64,000 bases of DNA from Balaenoptera acutorostrata (GCF_949987535.1 NC_080066.1:89609600-89673599); one strand, 5' to 3'; positions 11,986-24,512 are shown, counted from the first letter of the stretch. Notes: generated by a model not told the origin, from the letters alone. Made by a program: numbers and translations.

Positions 11986-14152
11986 CTTGGCAATATAAAA
12001 TTAATATATGCATGAAGTGACTTTTGACCAAGACCAATCAGGGCTGAAGAATGTGGTTCAGATTTTGAAGCACAAAGACTGATGGAGAAGAAAGTTCATC
12101 ATTCTTTGTTTGCCATCTGCTGTAGTTAATCTTTGCCAAAGCTCTGATAAAGCCACCCTCGTTCACAAAGCCTGTTTTGGTTCTAGCTCCCTTCCTTCCA
12201 TCCCACACTACCCCAGTATATTGCCTTTGGCCCTTGGCTTTTCCGTTACAGACTCCACGGTGGCTTCACAGAGGTCTGATATCAGTCCGATCCTCCTGGT
12301 AGCATCACTCTTTCTTTACGATATTTGTGGGACTTAAAGATGAACCAGACAGACAAGAACTTTAAACTCTGTTATTGCCCTTCCTTGACACTTCCAACAA
12401 GTTAATTGTCTGTTTGCCTTCCTGTAATTACTTTAATTACATGCCATTACTGACCATTAATAAATGCAAGTGTGTTTGAGTTTTCACAAATCTTACTTTT
12501 CTTACTCTCTGCAGAACTCCATCAAAGCTTTCACATGTGGTCAAAATTGAAAGTGAGGCAACTAAGCACATTCACATTTAACCTTTGGGGCTAAAGTGAA
12601 AAATAAAGAATAATTCATGAATGGGCTAATTGTTTTTACCCTGCTTCTGACACTGGCCAGCATTCTTTCTATAGTGGTTACATACATACGCAGTGTGCTC
12701 ATTTATAAGACAGCAAAAGTTAAAAGGGGTTGAGAAATAAAAGCTGCCTAATTGCTGCTATTATCTCAACTCAAGGAGAGAACTGCTGGGTGATATTATG
12801 AGGATCGAAAAACCACTGAAGATTTTATTGATGGAACACTTTTGCTCTAACTTCAAGCCACAGAAAATGAAGGTCATAATTTCAGTTTTATGAGCACCTG
12901 ATTGGGCATTTACATCGAAAGAGCTGAACTAAGAGGAGACTAAGACAATATTCTCTCTGCCACAGTTTACTAGATTACATCACAGTATCTAGTACAAAAA
13001 CAGTTTCTCTAGTTTTATCTTTTGGTCAGCTTTACCAATGAAGCCAAGTGCAAGCTTGAGAAAAATGAAATGTGTAGAGAACGGTTAGTTAGATTCTCCT
13101 CACTGCATTATTCCATACACACACAAAAATCATTAGTAAAAATACTGAATTCTGTGACTGTTTAGATACTTCCAGCATAATTCGCTTGCTTATTAAAGCA
13201 TTAAATAGACTAAATTTTTTCATAATGATAGCAATATGCTCTTCTCCAAATATAAAATGATGATGTTAATCCCTAATTACTGCAATTTGTGATTTGAGTG
13301 TTTTTCTTGTGGTGAAAATGGGTTATGCCAGGTCATTCGTGATCTTTCTGTGCTGTAGACTAATGGCAACACTTGAGAGGAGGCTGGCCAGGGCTGAGCC
13401 TGTAGTCTCTCTGTAGCTATGGAAAAGCAATTTAAATGTGTTATCTATACAGGTGAACTCAAAAAGGTGGCATCATTAGTGCCCAGGTGTTCCTTATTGG
13501 ATACTCTACCCAGGTTATTAGGACTGATAACATAATTTACATGCTGCTTCCTGTAGGAGTTCATGTAGTATTTGAAAACATGCATCGTTTTGCAGAAATA
13601 AAAACCCAAACACTATAATTAATTCCAAAAAATGATATATTTTCCTGAAATTTGGGCCATATCTAGTTTGTGAATCCAGTCAGTAAATTTTGGTTAAATG
13701 AATTAGGGAAAATAAAATATATTCCACATTATGAAATGTCAGTTTTCTGATTCATCTACATTGTTCCCACACCATGAGCCTTTAATCATACAATATGATC
13801 TTTCTACAAGACTGCTTAGTAGTACTGTCTCCTCCTTCTTTGAGTGCCAACATCTTTTTGGATGAAAGATAGATTTGTATTTAAAGAAATCATCTGCCCA
13901 AGGCCTCTTGGTAAAGGAGGGAAGTGAGAGTGTGCTAAGAAAATAAATCGACTGGAGTTAGGAAAAAAATCTGAGAAATGGAGCAGGAGTTGCCTTAGGA
14001 TGGGGTAAATGGGATGAGTTCATGGGCAAAAAATTAAACAACTGACTGAATTAGGTCAGACAGTTTGCTTGAGCACGTTAGCTCTAGTCTATGTCCACAC
14101 TTACTCCATCCCTTTCCCAGAGTTTGTTTCTAAAATGACCTCAGGTTTGGGG
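11986..14152. other. Unassigned stretch
   Basis: About 2.2 kb of AT-rich sequence without a gene or repeat I can name. It is one of the longer repeat-poor blocks of the window, so it is a sensible place to look for conserved non-coding elements by alignment. Conservation cannot be judged from this sequence alone. Confidence 0.5.
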
Positions 14153-14192
14153 GATTTTTTGTTTTGTTTTGTTTTGTTTGTTTAGTTTTTGG
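14153..14192. repeat. (TTTTG)n microsatellite
   Basis: A T-rich run that becomes TTTTG units at about 14161-14179 and then decays to TTTG and TTTAG. Confidence 0.75.
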
Positions 14193-14320
14193 GGGAGACA
14201 GGAGCATGGGAAAGGTTGTAGATAGGGTAATAGATAGGTGGAAGAAATAGTACCTAAGTCAAACTGTTTCTAAGCTCCACCATTGATTTACGTTTAATTG
14301 AACTTGAAAATAATGTGTAT

Positions 14321-14626
14321 TGGACTTCCCTGGTGGCACAGTGGTTAAGAATCCACCTGCCAATGCAGGGAACACAGGTTCGAGACCTGGTCTGGTAAGA
14401 TCCCACATGCCGTGGAGCAGCTAAGCCTGTGTGCCACAACTACTGAAGCCTGCGCACCTAGAGCCGCCCTCTGCAACAAGAGAAGCCACCGCAACAAGAA
14501 GCCCGCACACTGTAACGAAGAGTAGCCCCTGCTCGCCACAACTAGAGAAAGCCCATGCGTAGCAACAAAGACCCAATGGAGCCCCCCCAAAAAATAAAAT
14601 AAAATTAAAAATTAAAATTAAAAAAA
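14321..14626 (+). mobile_element. CHR-type tRNA-Glu SINE with 15-bp target duplication
   Basis: It starts with 'tggacttccctggtggcaca'. The A box lies in 'tggcacagtgg' near 14333 and the B box in 'ggttcgagacc' at 14378-14388. The CHR body follows, then an A-rich tail of AAAT/TAAAA units from about 14588. The target-site duplication 'gaaaataatgtgtat' is present at 14306-14320 and 14627-14641, exact over 15 bp, so the insertion ends are well defined. Confidence 0.95.
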
Positions 14627-14919
14627 GAAAATAATGTGTATCAAATTCTCAGATTCTTCACATACATAAAATGAGTATAACAATTAAGTCCATCTCCTTT
14701 CATCAAATAAAAGCTTATATTTAAAGGTTGTAAACATCATTTAGAATTCTCCATAAATGGAATGAGATAAAGCCTCTCCCAACCTATTTTAATAACTTTT
14801 ATAGTTTATTTCTCTACCAGTTCCTCTGTGAAATCTATGTTTAAACTAATCACCAGTCTTGAGAGTAGAGCTAAATGAATGAATGAATAAAGTGTCAACA
14901 TCTCAAATGTAGAACCTTT

Positions 14920-15100
14920 TTCTATCTGCCTTTGCTTAGAATGCCCTACCTATCTCCTCTGCTTGGAACATGCCCAGGTCTCCTTCACTACCTAGGATAA
15001 ATGTCACCTCTTCTGTGGTACAGGTCTTCCCCCCAACAATTCTCTTTGTTCTACCATACTCTGCACAAACTCTCACTAGACCACTAGAGCCCCACCATTT
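14920..15100 (+). mobile_element. L2 fragment
   Basis: 'tgcttagaatgccctaccta' near 14934 and 'aaatgtcacctcttctgtgg' near 14999 match the L2 3' half in order, with the 'gtcttccccccaa' block after it. Confidence 0.6.
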
Positions 15101-15149
15101 AGCAGCATCACTGTGAACAACTTGAGGGAAGTGCTCGCCACTGGCTTGG

Positions 15150-15515
15150 TACTTGTATTAGTCAGGACAAGCTCCATTATGCAAGTCACAAACTGACCCC
15201 CAAATCTCAGTGACTTAAAATGACAAAATCCTATTTCTTGCTCATATTTTATGTCCAATGTGGGGTCAGTAGAGACTCTATCCACATAGTCACTCAGGGA
15301 TCCAAGTTGACGGAGACTCCATCATCCTGTAGCTATATCATCTAGAACATGTGTCTCCTTGATTGCCATAAAATCATACCATAAAATCGTGAAAAACTGT
15401 ATATGTGCTTTCAGTTCCTCAGTCTGGAAGTGACACACTCATCGCTTCCACTCATGGTCACAGCACCCTGCCTAATTGCAAAAGGATCAAGAAATATAGG
15501 GGAACAAAGGGAATA
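15150..15515 (-). mobile_element. MLT1-like MaLR LTR
   Basis: 'tattagtcaggacaagct' at 15157, then 'aaatctcagtgacttaaaat' near 15202, then 'atttcttgctcatattttatg' and 'ggaagtgacacactcatcgc' near 15426 form the complement of an MLT1-type LTR. The LTR at 55193 is of the same subfamily. No internal retroviral sequence adjoins it. Confidence 0.6.
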
Positions 15516-15554
15516 TTTGCTGAGCATTACTGTCTTTCCCTCAATACTCTATTA

Positions 15555-17375
15555 TTGTTAAAATGTCCACACTCCCCAAAGCCATCTACAGATTAAATGC
15601 TATTCCTATCAAAATCCCAATGGCATTTTTTACATAAGAAAAACAATCCTAAAATTCATATAGAACCACAAAAGACCCAGAATAGCCAAAGCAATTTTAA
15701 TAGAAAAGAATAAAGCTGGAGGTATCACCTCCTGATTTCAAAATATATTGCAAAGCTTTAGTAATTAAAACAGTATGGTACTGGTATAAATACAGATATA
15801 AAGATCAATGGAACAGAACAGAGTTCAGAAAGAAACCCACAAATATGTGGTCAACTGATTTTTGACAAGGGAAACAAGAAAACACAATGGGGAAAGAAAA
15901 GTCTCATCAATAAATTGTGTTGGAAAAACTGGATATCTGCATACAAAAGAATGAAATTGGACCCTTATGTTACACCATACTTAAAAATAAACTCAAAATG
16001 GATTAAAGACTTAAATGTATGACCCGAAACTATAAAACTCTTAGAACAAACATAGGAAAAAAGCTTCATGGCACTGGTCTTGGCATTGATTTTTTGTATA
16101 TGATCAGAAGCATAGGCAACAAAAGCAAAAATAAACAAACATAAACTACATCAAACTGAGAAACTTCTATACAGCAAATGTAACAGTCAACAGAGTGAAA
16201 AGGCGCCTTATAGAACAGGAAAAAAATAATTGCAAGCCATATATCTGACAAAGGATTAATTTCCAAAATACATAAGGAACTCCTACAACTCAATAGCAAA
16301 CAAAAAAACAAAACAAACAAACAAACAAAAAATCACCCAATTAGAAAATGGGCAAAGGATTTGCATAGACATTTCTCCAAAGAAGACATACAGATGGCCA
16401 ACCGATATATGGAAAGGTGCTCAAGATTACTAATCATCAGGGAAGTGCACATCAAAAACACAATGAGATATCACGTCACACCTGTTAGAATGGCTGTCAT
16501 CAAAAATAAATAAATAAACAAACAAACAAATAAATAAATAACAGGTGTTGGTGAGGTTTTGGAGAAATTGGAACCCTTGTTCACTTTTGGTGGGAATGTA
16601 AAATGGAGCAGCTGCTGTGAAAAACATTATGGAGTTTCCTCAAAAAATTAAAAATAGAACTATGATATGACCCAGCAATCCCACATCTAGGTATACAACC
16701 AAAAGAAATGAAATCAAGATCGCAAAAAGATTATTTTACTCCCTTATTCACTGAAGCATTATTTATAATAGCCAAGATATGGGAGCAACCTAAATGTTCA
16801 TCAACAGATGAATGGGTATAGAAAATGTGGTATATTCATACACTGGAATATTATTCAGCCCTTAAAAAGAAAGAAATCTTACCATTTGTAATACTGTGGA
16901 TGGACCTGGAAGAGATTATGCTAAGTGGAATAAGCCAGTAACAGAATGACAGATACTGCATGATTCCACTTACATGAGGTAGTTATCATAGTCAAATTTA
17001 CAAAAGAAGAAAATAGAATGGCGGCTGCCAGGGGATGGGGGGAGGAAATAGGCAATTGTTCAATGGGTATAAATTTATAGTTATACAAGGTGAATAAGTT
17101 ATACAGAGCTGCTGTACAACATAGTGGCTATTGCTAACAATACAGTATTGCACACTTAAATATTTAAGAGGGTAGATTTCTTGTTAAGTGTTCTTACCAC
17201 AAAACAAAAACAGAAACAATAAAAAACAAAGTGACACAAGATAACTTTTGGACTTGACAGATATTTTTATTACTTTTGTTGTGGTGATAGTATTGAATAT
17301 GTCCCAAATCATCAAACTGTATACATTAAATATATGCAGTTTTTTGCCTATCAGTTATATTTCAATAAAGCTGTA
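15555..17375 (+). mobile_element. 5'-truncated LINE-1 (ORF2 3' part plus 3' UTR) with 12-bp target duplication
   Basis: The insertion starts inside L1 ORF2. The 5' part holds the region with 'aggtatcacctcctgatttc'. It is followed by 'ggtcaactgatttttgacaa', the 'cacaatgagatatcac' segment near 16460, and 'gacccagcaatcccacatct' near 16669. The 3' UTR includes 'aatagaatggcggctgccag' near 17012 and ends in 'ttcaataaagctgta'. The 12-bp target duplication 'aatactctatta' lies at 15543-15554 and 17376-17387. ORF2 has stops and indels, so it is inactive. Internal simple tracts occur at 16302-16330 (CAAA) and 16503-16540 (AAAT/AAAC). Confidence 0.93.
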
Positions 17376-17387
17376 AATACTCTATTA

Positions 17388-17480
17388 AGCACTAGGGAAA
17401 CAAAAATGATTAAGACTTAGTGCCTTCTCACTTGTAGCACGTTGGCATAGATACTGAATGGTTTTAATAAAGCCAGTACC
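17388..17480 (-). mobile_element. Possible L2 piece, split by the L1
   Basis: 'agcactagggaaacaaaaatg' resembles the complement of the L2 3' block. The sequence left of the L1 ('ttgctgagcattactg', near 15517) may be its other half. Confidence 0.35.
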
Positions 17481-19364
17481 TACTAGAGTAATGTTGCATA
17501 AATGAGCATTTCACTGAGGTCACACAGTCCCTTTGAGAAGAATCATATTTTAAGATGACTCTTTGGAGTCACGTAACAGTTGCTGCAAAAATATACTCAT
17601 AAGTTTAAGACTTAATGCCATGCACCCTTTGATACATGCAATTAAGTTAGGGATGCTTAGAAATAAAAGTGTTTGTAATTTATGTTTATGGTAATTTCAT
17701 GGGAAAATAGAAAAGATCCCCAATGTATTGAGCAAACATTCCACAACTAATTAGGCCATTTACTCCTCAATCCACTTCTCCTCTAAACTGAAAGGAGAGA
17801 GGCTTCTGGCTAAGAGATTCTGACCCCGGTGGCGACAGGGAGGGTCTGCCTTCCTCTAGGCTCAGTTGTAAGCCTGTCTCAGGCAGTCCTCAGGCTTCTT
17901 CCGGACTCAGTTCACTCCACAAGCCCACAAACAAGGCAACAAGCTGACAGGAACTAAGCCAGGATTCTTGGCCTTCTATTCTCCCTCACGAGCCAAAGGG
18001 AAAGGAGGCCACCTTCCAATATCCAGCCAGCTAGGAATTAAGCCTCCTCCTCCTCCTCCCCTCTTCCTTTACCCTCGCCAGACAGCCTGTGGACAGCCTT
18101 CTCAGGCTTCCGGCTCTCCTAGCCAACTGGGAAAGGAACGGCCTTTCCAGACCCTGTGAGCCCGCCAATAAACCCTTTTTTTCTACTCAAGAGCCAGAAC
18201 TGGGAGATTACAAAGCCACTGTCACAAAATGGTCACTAATAGGGGTTTTAAGAGACCAAGGGAAAGAAAGAATTTCTGGGTCAATGAAAAAGAAAGACAG
18301 TGGCGAGTTTCTAGCAGTGCAGTCATGGTTTTCTATAGTTTGCTGATAAGCAGAGGAAACCTTTTCCTTCCAAGGGACCCCAGGCAGGCTGGAAGATATA
18401 TTTCTGAAATCTGTTCAAAGCCACATTTCATTAGTTTTCTTTTATGAGAAGCTTTCTTTTTGCACATTAACCCCAATTCTCTAACACATGAGAAATTTAA
18501 GTCGATAGTTTATGAAGAGACATAAATGTTGGTACCAGATCTCTGTTTCAGAGGTAGACTTCCTGGGGACTTGGTGAGAAAGCAGCTAGAGACACCCGTT
18601 CTTGCGGATTGCATTCCTGTGCGCCAACAGACACAAGCATGACTACTGAACTGAACCTGTGGTGCAGATCTCCTCCAAGGTTAGCCTTAGTGTTTCTTGG
18701 CCCAGGAACTTCCCCAGCCCAGCCATAGACCTCTCTCAAGTGGTGCTGATTCTCTAACTTGGCCTGGTATTATCAGGGGTCCACTGGACTCTACAAATCA
18801 CAAATCTTCTCCAGGGCCGGTTTTAGATTGGCACCAAAGCTACCTTTGAGGCAGCCAAGGAGAAAGGCCCAGTGAGTAGCAGGTACTGCAGGGCTGTGTG
18901 GCCGGTGTGAGACCACCATACCTTTCTATGGAGGACTGACTGTCGGGCTCCTCTTCTAACCATTTTCCAGGCCACCAACAGTATTAGCAAAATACTTTTT
19001 CTCAAGCTGACCCTAAAGAAGCGGTACTGTCTGAATCCGTACTTCCTAGGAAGTTCCCATGATTCTTATGGGAACAGAGCACTGTCTAACTCTATTTACT
19101 TACAGTTTCTAATGTAGGTCCTAGACAAGGCAAAAATGTACTCTTAAGCTCTTCCTCCAGAAAAATGGCTTTCTCAGCCCTCTATGTCTACATAACTATT
19201 AGCCACCAGGCAAGTAGTTCTTGACAGAACAAAAGCACATTCAACCCTAAAAGTGAATGACCTTCTAACTTAGACTGCAGAAATTAGTTCCAATCATCAA
19301 ATCAACATTTTCCAGCATCAACAATTTAAAATCCATTCTTCGCCCAGCACTCCTTTGTATATAT
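17481..19364. other. Unassigned stretch with a GC-richer patch
   Basis: No gene is supported. The part at 17820-18190 is richer in G and C than its surroundings. It contains a (CCT)n run at about 18041-18058 and an 'ccaataaaccc' segment near 18166 that recalls an LTR polyadenylation region. No TG...CA ends with a duplication were found, so I do not call an LTR. Confidence 0.45.
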
Positions 19365-19540
19365 ATATGTCTCATTTAATCTTCAATACAACTTTATTAT
19401 ATTGATGTTACTCATATTTTTCAGATGAGGAAGATGAAGGTCAAGGAGAAATCAAGTAACAAGATCAGTGTCACACAGATTATAAAAGATGCACGCAAGA
19501 TTGGACTGCAGGTGTCTTTGGCCACAAAGCTCCTTTTCTT
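19365..19540 (-). mobile_element. MIR SINE
   Basis: 'tttttcagatgaggaagatg' at about 19418 followed by 'aagatcagtgtcacacag' near 19461 is the complement of the MIR core. The downstream segment is diverged. Confidence 0.6.
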
Positions 19541-19693
19541 CTACTACATCTAGGCATTCACATTCCTCCAATACCATCCTGGAGCCATTTTGGATGGAGT
19601 GGGATTGCATGATTGGGAAGCAGGTGACACTCTATTCAAGCATTTTCATTATCTCTTCCAAACTTACTTTACCTGCTTTACATATTGGGTTTT

Positions 19694-20011
19694 ATAGCTA
19701 CTTTATTTATTTATTTATTTATTTATAGCTGTGTTTGGTCTTCGTTTCGTGCGAGGGCTTTCTCCAGTTGCGGCAAGCGGGGGCCACGCTTCATCGTGGT
19801 GCGGGGGCCACTCTTCATTGCGGTGCGCGGGCCTCTCACCATCGTGGCCCCTCCCGCTGCGGGGCACAGGCTCCAGACGCGCAGGCTCAGTAGTTGTGGC
19901 TCACGGGCCCAGTTGCTCCATGGCATGTGGGATCTTCCCAGACCAGGGCTCGAACCCGTGTCCCCTGCATTGGCAGGCAGATTCTCAACCACTGCGCCAC
20001 CAGGGAAGCCC
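19694..20011 (-). mobile_element. CHR-type tRNA-Glu SINE with 14-bp target duplication and internal duplication
   Basis: The 5' end is at 20011 ('ggcttccctggtggcgcag' on the minus strand). The A box reads 'tggcgcagtgg' and the B box 'ggttcgagccc'. The tail is (TTTA)n ending in 'atagctac' at 19694. The target duplication 'acatattgggtttt' is at 19680-19693 and 20012-20025. It carries a tandem 24-bp duplication in its body at 19779-19826, differing at three positions between the two units. Confidence 0.95.
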
Positions 20012-20025
20012 ACATATTGGGTTTT

Positions 20026-20417
20026 TATAAAAGATTTTCTTTGAAGATAAGAAAAGTTGGACCACAGAGCAATACACCATCTGTCCTCCTATTTCAGGCT
20101 TTCTGCTTAGGAAAAAATAACAGCTAGAAGAGCAATATATGATTACTGAGGTAACGTCTAAGGATAAGATTTCTGAGGGATCCTATGGCACATTAATCAA
20201 TTACCATGTTAACTTACTAGACAATCAGAGATGATACCACATACTTCCTTGTGGCCCAAATTTTGTCTCATAGAGAAAAACTGTAATTAAGGAAAATGAA
20301 AATGACTGAATTTCAGACTCTTTTAATGTGTTTTAAGTTTGGGAGAAAATATCAAATTTCCCCCGCTCTTCTGATTTGGAAAGGATAGGCTATTGACAAT
20401 TAGGGCAAATGAATTTC
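20026..20417. other. Unassigned stretch
   Basis: No gene or recognisable repeat is seen. Confidence 0.45.
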
Positions 20418-20555
20418 TAAACCTAATACTGCCACTAGTTAACTAAGTGACTTTGGTCAAGACATGACACCTCTTGGGCTGCAGTTTTTGAAAATGCCAT
20501 CCATCTTTCAACATTTTCTGGTTTCTCTGTACAATAGGGGGTAAGAGAATTCACA
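20418..20555 (+). mobile_element. MIR SINE
   Basis: 'actagttaactaagtgactt' then 'tggtcaagacatgacacctc' then 'ctctgtacaataggggg' follow the MIR core in order, with an insertion of unrelated bases between the last two blocks. Confidence 0.55.
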
Positions 20556-20744
20556 GGATGTTAGAACCCACCCTAGTGTCTAGTATAGTGGCCCTTTGGC
20601 CTCTTTAAAGAAGGAAGAGGCTATGCTAAGACATGTGGCCTCAGAGCTGAGCTGTCATAAGCGGCTCCCCATCAGTCATAATTGCCTTCTGGCTTCTTGC
20701 TGATCTCAGTTAGCCTTGCTTTCCAATGATAAAACATGTTTATC

Positions 20745-20829
20745 CTCTTCTCTTTTCTTGTCTCTTCTCTATTCTTCTCTCCCCTTCTCTTTCTTCGTGT
20801 GTGTGTGTGGGGGGGGGGGGAGGGGGGGG
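20745..20829. repeat. Polypyrimidine tract followed by (GT)n and poly(G)
   Basis: A CT-rich tract at about 20745-20796 is followed by GT repeats at 20797-20808, then 12 G at 20809-20820, an A, and 8 more G. The G runs could form a G-quadruplex, and the purine/pyrimidine bias could allow triplex folding. Both are inference from composition. Confidence 0.8.
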
Positions 20830-23019
20830 CAGTCCAGCAGAACTCTGATCATCTGAGGTTGGTATATTTCAGGAACTATCTCCCTTTTTCCTGATTTCTC
20901 AACCTCAGATGTTACTACCGGGACTTTACTTAACAGCTGTGCTGAGCACCTTCTTCAGAGAGGCACTCCCAGATAGAAACAAAGAACAAAGTCAAAAGCC
21001 GCTTACTTTGGTCGTCTAGCTCCTCCCACTAGGCCCAGCCCCCAATCTGGCCCCCAAACCAAGTAATCTGGGCCTGTGTGTCAGGCTGCTCTCTACTGCC
21101 ATCTCATGGTGAGCCAGCCTTTTTCTGAGAATTAACCTTTCCATTGGTACAGGGCCTCATGGACAAAGCAGACATAAAAATTAGGAAAGGTCCTGTCCAC
21201 AAGAGCAGCAGTCTTTATAACAGATTGCGTAGGACATGAAGGTTGGAAATAACTAGAGAATGACTGAATGGGTTGTAGCTTAAGCAAGGAGTATATCAGC
21301 ACTGATTCAAGAAATAAGAAAAAGTTACTTAGAAGAAAAAGGAATCCTGAATATTCTGAGTCCCATCCTTTTTTCATGGGAGTGGGAATTTTAAAAATAC
21401 TAGAATCTTGGAGACCCATTTATAAGGATTAACAGACTTAAAACTGTACCAAGAGTCAACAGTGGTTTCAACACCATCACTATTAACAGTCTATCAGTGT
21501 CTCCCAGGGTCTGTACAGATGTTCACAGTTACCATGATACTCACTTAGTCACCCTATAACACTGTCACTGTTTGAATAGAACGGCTTACTGCCCTAATCC
21601 TGCTCCCTCAAATATTCAGGAGGCAAAATGGTCACATTTCCCAGTCAATTAACAGTCTTTCTTTGGTACTTGATTGCTTCTTCTTGTGTCACTTGGTCAT
21701 AATCAGGAGTATTTCCCTCTATATACACCACACAACTTGCCCTGCTCCGTCAATTGCCTGCCTGACATGGCTGTTACAGTATATACATTTGGTTGTGAAA
21801 AGAAAATACTTGACATTGATTTAAATTTGGAAACACCCCTGTAAGGCATGTGCGGTGTATGGCATGCAGCAAATTGACCTAGATTATTATTCAAATGGTG
21901 GGCTCTGAAGCAGTGCCTCTATTATTTATCTTTATTCTCCCCCTTTTGTGTTTTTCTAAATTGGCAACGCAGGTTTAAAAAATCATGGTAAAACTTGAAT
22001 TTTGATCTATACTAAATCAAGAATCCAATCTGAAGAGCTAACCCAACCTGACCACTTAGCACTAGTCCAGTGCTAGTATTGAAGCACAAATCCATATTAG
22101 ATGATAGATATTTCCTTAAGAAGAATAAATCTTCCAAGTTCAAACTTAAATCAAATAGTAGTATACACATGTGGAAGAGACATAATTGCAAAAGACCCAT
22201 GTCTTACCGTTAGGAGTCTTGGTCTTCCTCAGGATTCCAGGCTGTCAATCGGTGGCCAAGAGATCCAAGGCTCTGCATTCTTTAGGAAATAGGAAAAAAA
22301 AAAAAAAAGAAAGAAAAACAGACATTAAAATAGCTAAAAATGCAGTGAAAATGAATTGCCTGAAGTTTACTAAACAAAGAGAAAATAAATTGGAATTAGG
22401 TTTATAATCCCAGTTTAAGCAATTCAAGGCCTTCAACCAAAAAGATTTCTTCATACAGAACCAATATGTGAGCCAACAGCCTTGTACAGGGCCTTAGAAA
22501 GCATGCAATGTGGTTACTATAGGTAATAAGACCGTGTTAAGTAGAATAAGGACACGGATGAAATAACACCAAGGCACATATGACAATGTTAATTCCTTTT
22601 CAATTAATTCTGCTGAGTTCAAGGAAAAAGTCTTCTTATTTTGATTAAAGTATGTCTCTCATTTTGCTAATCTCTCTTTTAACTAACATAGGTCTTGGCA
22701 GACCAAACGATTCAGCTAGTATTTATTAATCATGCTTGTTTCTATTGTATTTATATTTCTCACAAGCCATAGGAGTTTTCATTTACCTACTTGTGGTAGA
22801 GATAAAGTGTTTCCTTTTAAGGTGGTTGTAAGTTTAAGAGTGAGTCAATTCAAAAAAAAAAAAAACTTAAGAAAATAATAGTACTTCTGATATACCACTA
22901 TGGGAAAAATCATGAAGGTAATAAGTAGGCGACTACATTTGTGTACTATTTATATAAATAAGAGAAGTAAGCATACATGGGAGATCAGAAGCTACATTAA
23001 GACAGAGTCAAGTATTTCT
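20830..23019. other. Unassigned stretch
   Basis: About 2.2 kb with no gene or named repeat, apart from a poly(A) run of 15 nt at 22294-22308 and a 13-nt A run near 22853. Some short C-rich segments lie near 21020-21060. Confidence 0.5.
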
Positions 23020-23095
23020 GTTAACCTTATCTCCAATATCTAGCACAGTACATGGCATATAGTAGATACTTGATAAATGTTTTTAAAATAAATGA
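23020..23095 (+). mobile_element. L2 3' end
   Basis: 'tatctagcacagtacatggc' then 'tagtagatacttgataaatg' is the L2 3' terminus in slightly altered form. A similar but weaker 3' end may exist near 23195-23260. Confidence 0.55.
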
Positions 23096-24459
23096 ACAAA
23101 TAGACAAATAGCTTTTGGAGAATCTGGTATACGTTCAGATATCTGAGATGCTGATGGACATGGAACAGGGCTTGTCTACTAGTGTTGTAATTCTAATATC
23201 TAGTATGGGTACTTGATCTAACAATACTCCGTGAACCCTTGTTGAATGTATAATTGAACAGGCTTAAGTGTCTTAAGAAAATTCTTCAGAAAGAAAAAAA
23301 CAGTGAACACCATTTTGATGTCCCACTCCCCTCCCCCGCAAAATCAAACAAACAGACAAAAACAACCTTAGAGAAATAGTTCCAAAAGTTCCTGGGTTTA
23401 GATGATGGCATTCCAAAGTTCAGGCAATAAGGGGTGCGCTGCTATAAAGAATTTAAAAGCAGTAATACATCCACCTAAAAGCATATCTGACTTTTATCAT
23501 CACCATGCACTGATAATCCTCAACCATATCAGTGATAAAATACTCCTCCTCACCAGGCAGATGGCTCCCATTGTCCCCCACTTGGTATACCACTGGCTTC
23601 AGAAAAGATAGGCTATTTACCTAAACTAAGTAAGAAATTATGCTAAGGAATTTGGCAGTGACAGATTTTCTGTATCCAGAGACCTCAAGAGTTCAAGGGT
23701 CAATGGTAAGAGAAATCTAGGAAAAGTTTTCTATAGAGAAAATTCCAAAGGATCCCGGACAGGGTAGAGTAGAAGGACTCTGTCTTAGGAATCATCCTGA
23801 ATGGTTTCCCAGTGTGTTGTGAAGGTAAGTGAATATAGCCCAGAGGCAGGACGACTTCTGGTTTGAGTATTACCAGCTGGGGACAATTTCATCTGTAAAA
23901 TTCAAACCTGGATGTTGGATATTGGCAACTGATCTGTGCTTTCTTGATTGCTGTAGAAGATAACCAAAGAAGAGTGTTGCTTTAATATCTGGACAGCCTA
24001 TCAACAGTGATAATATAAACTAAGGGGCTGTGATCAGTAGATGGTCTTATGGAAGGTCTTGAAACAGATGCTCTCGATACCTCTCTCTTTGCTCTGAAAT
24101 TGCTTTCCATAATGTAGCTCACTTCATATCTAGTGTTACCTCTTTCCGGATTATCACCTTAGCTGACTGTGGGCCTTGCTGACTTGTCCTCCTTCTCAGA
24201 TCCCAGCATTCATTCCCTTAAACTAAGGTTATGAGTCAGATGATTCTTGCTTCTCATTGCCTGCCTCCTAGCTGAGCTAGTGCTCAGGGTTTAAGCCATT
24301 TGTCTCTAGACCATTTTATTCCCTGTTCAGTCACAATGGTTGAAGCAGTCTCAATTTCTACTAATGCTGTTAATTCAAGCCAAATCTGCCATCATGAGAG
24401 AATCCAATGATGGAAATCACTGTCAGCTGCACCTGATTTTCAACAATGAAGAAACACAG
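23096..24459. other. Unassigned stretch
   Basis: No gene or confident repeat. Part of 24050-24200 has the pyrimidine-rich look of a decayed L2, but I cannot align it convincingly. Confidence 0.45.
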
Positions 24460-24476
24460 ATATGAATATATATATG

Positions 24477-24512
<36 letters not shown>

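Noticed and set aside
17820..18190. GC-richer patch that might be an LTR or a small CpG-type promoter
   Set aside because: CpG pairs are few, and I found no TG...CA ends with a target duplication and no family match.
19685..20044. Arginine-, serine- and glycine-rich frames of up to 119 codons, with near-identical frames at 8990, 46211, 60239 and 60847
   Set aside because: They are all translations of CHR SINE copies, which are non-coding RNA-derived.
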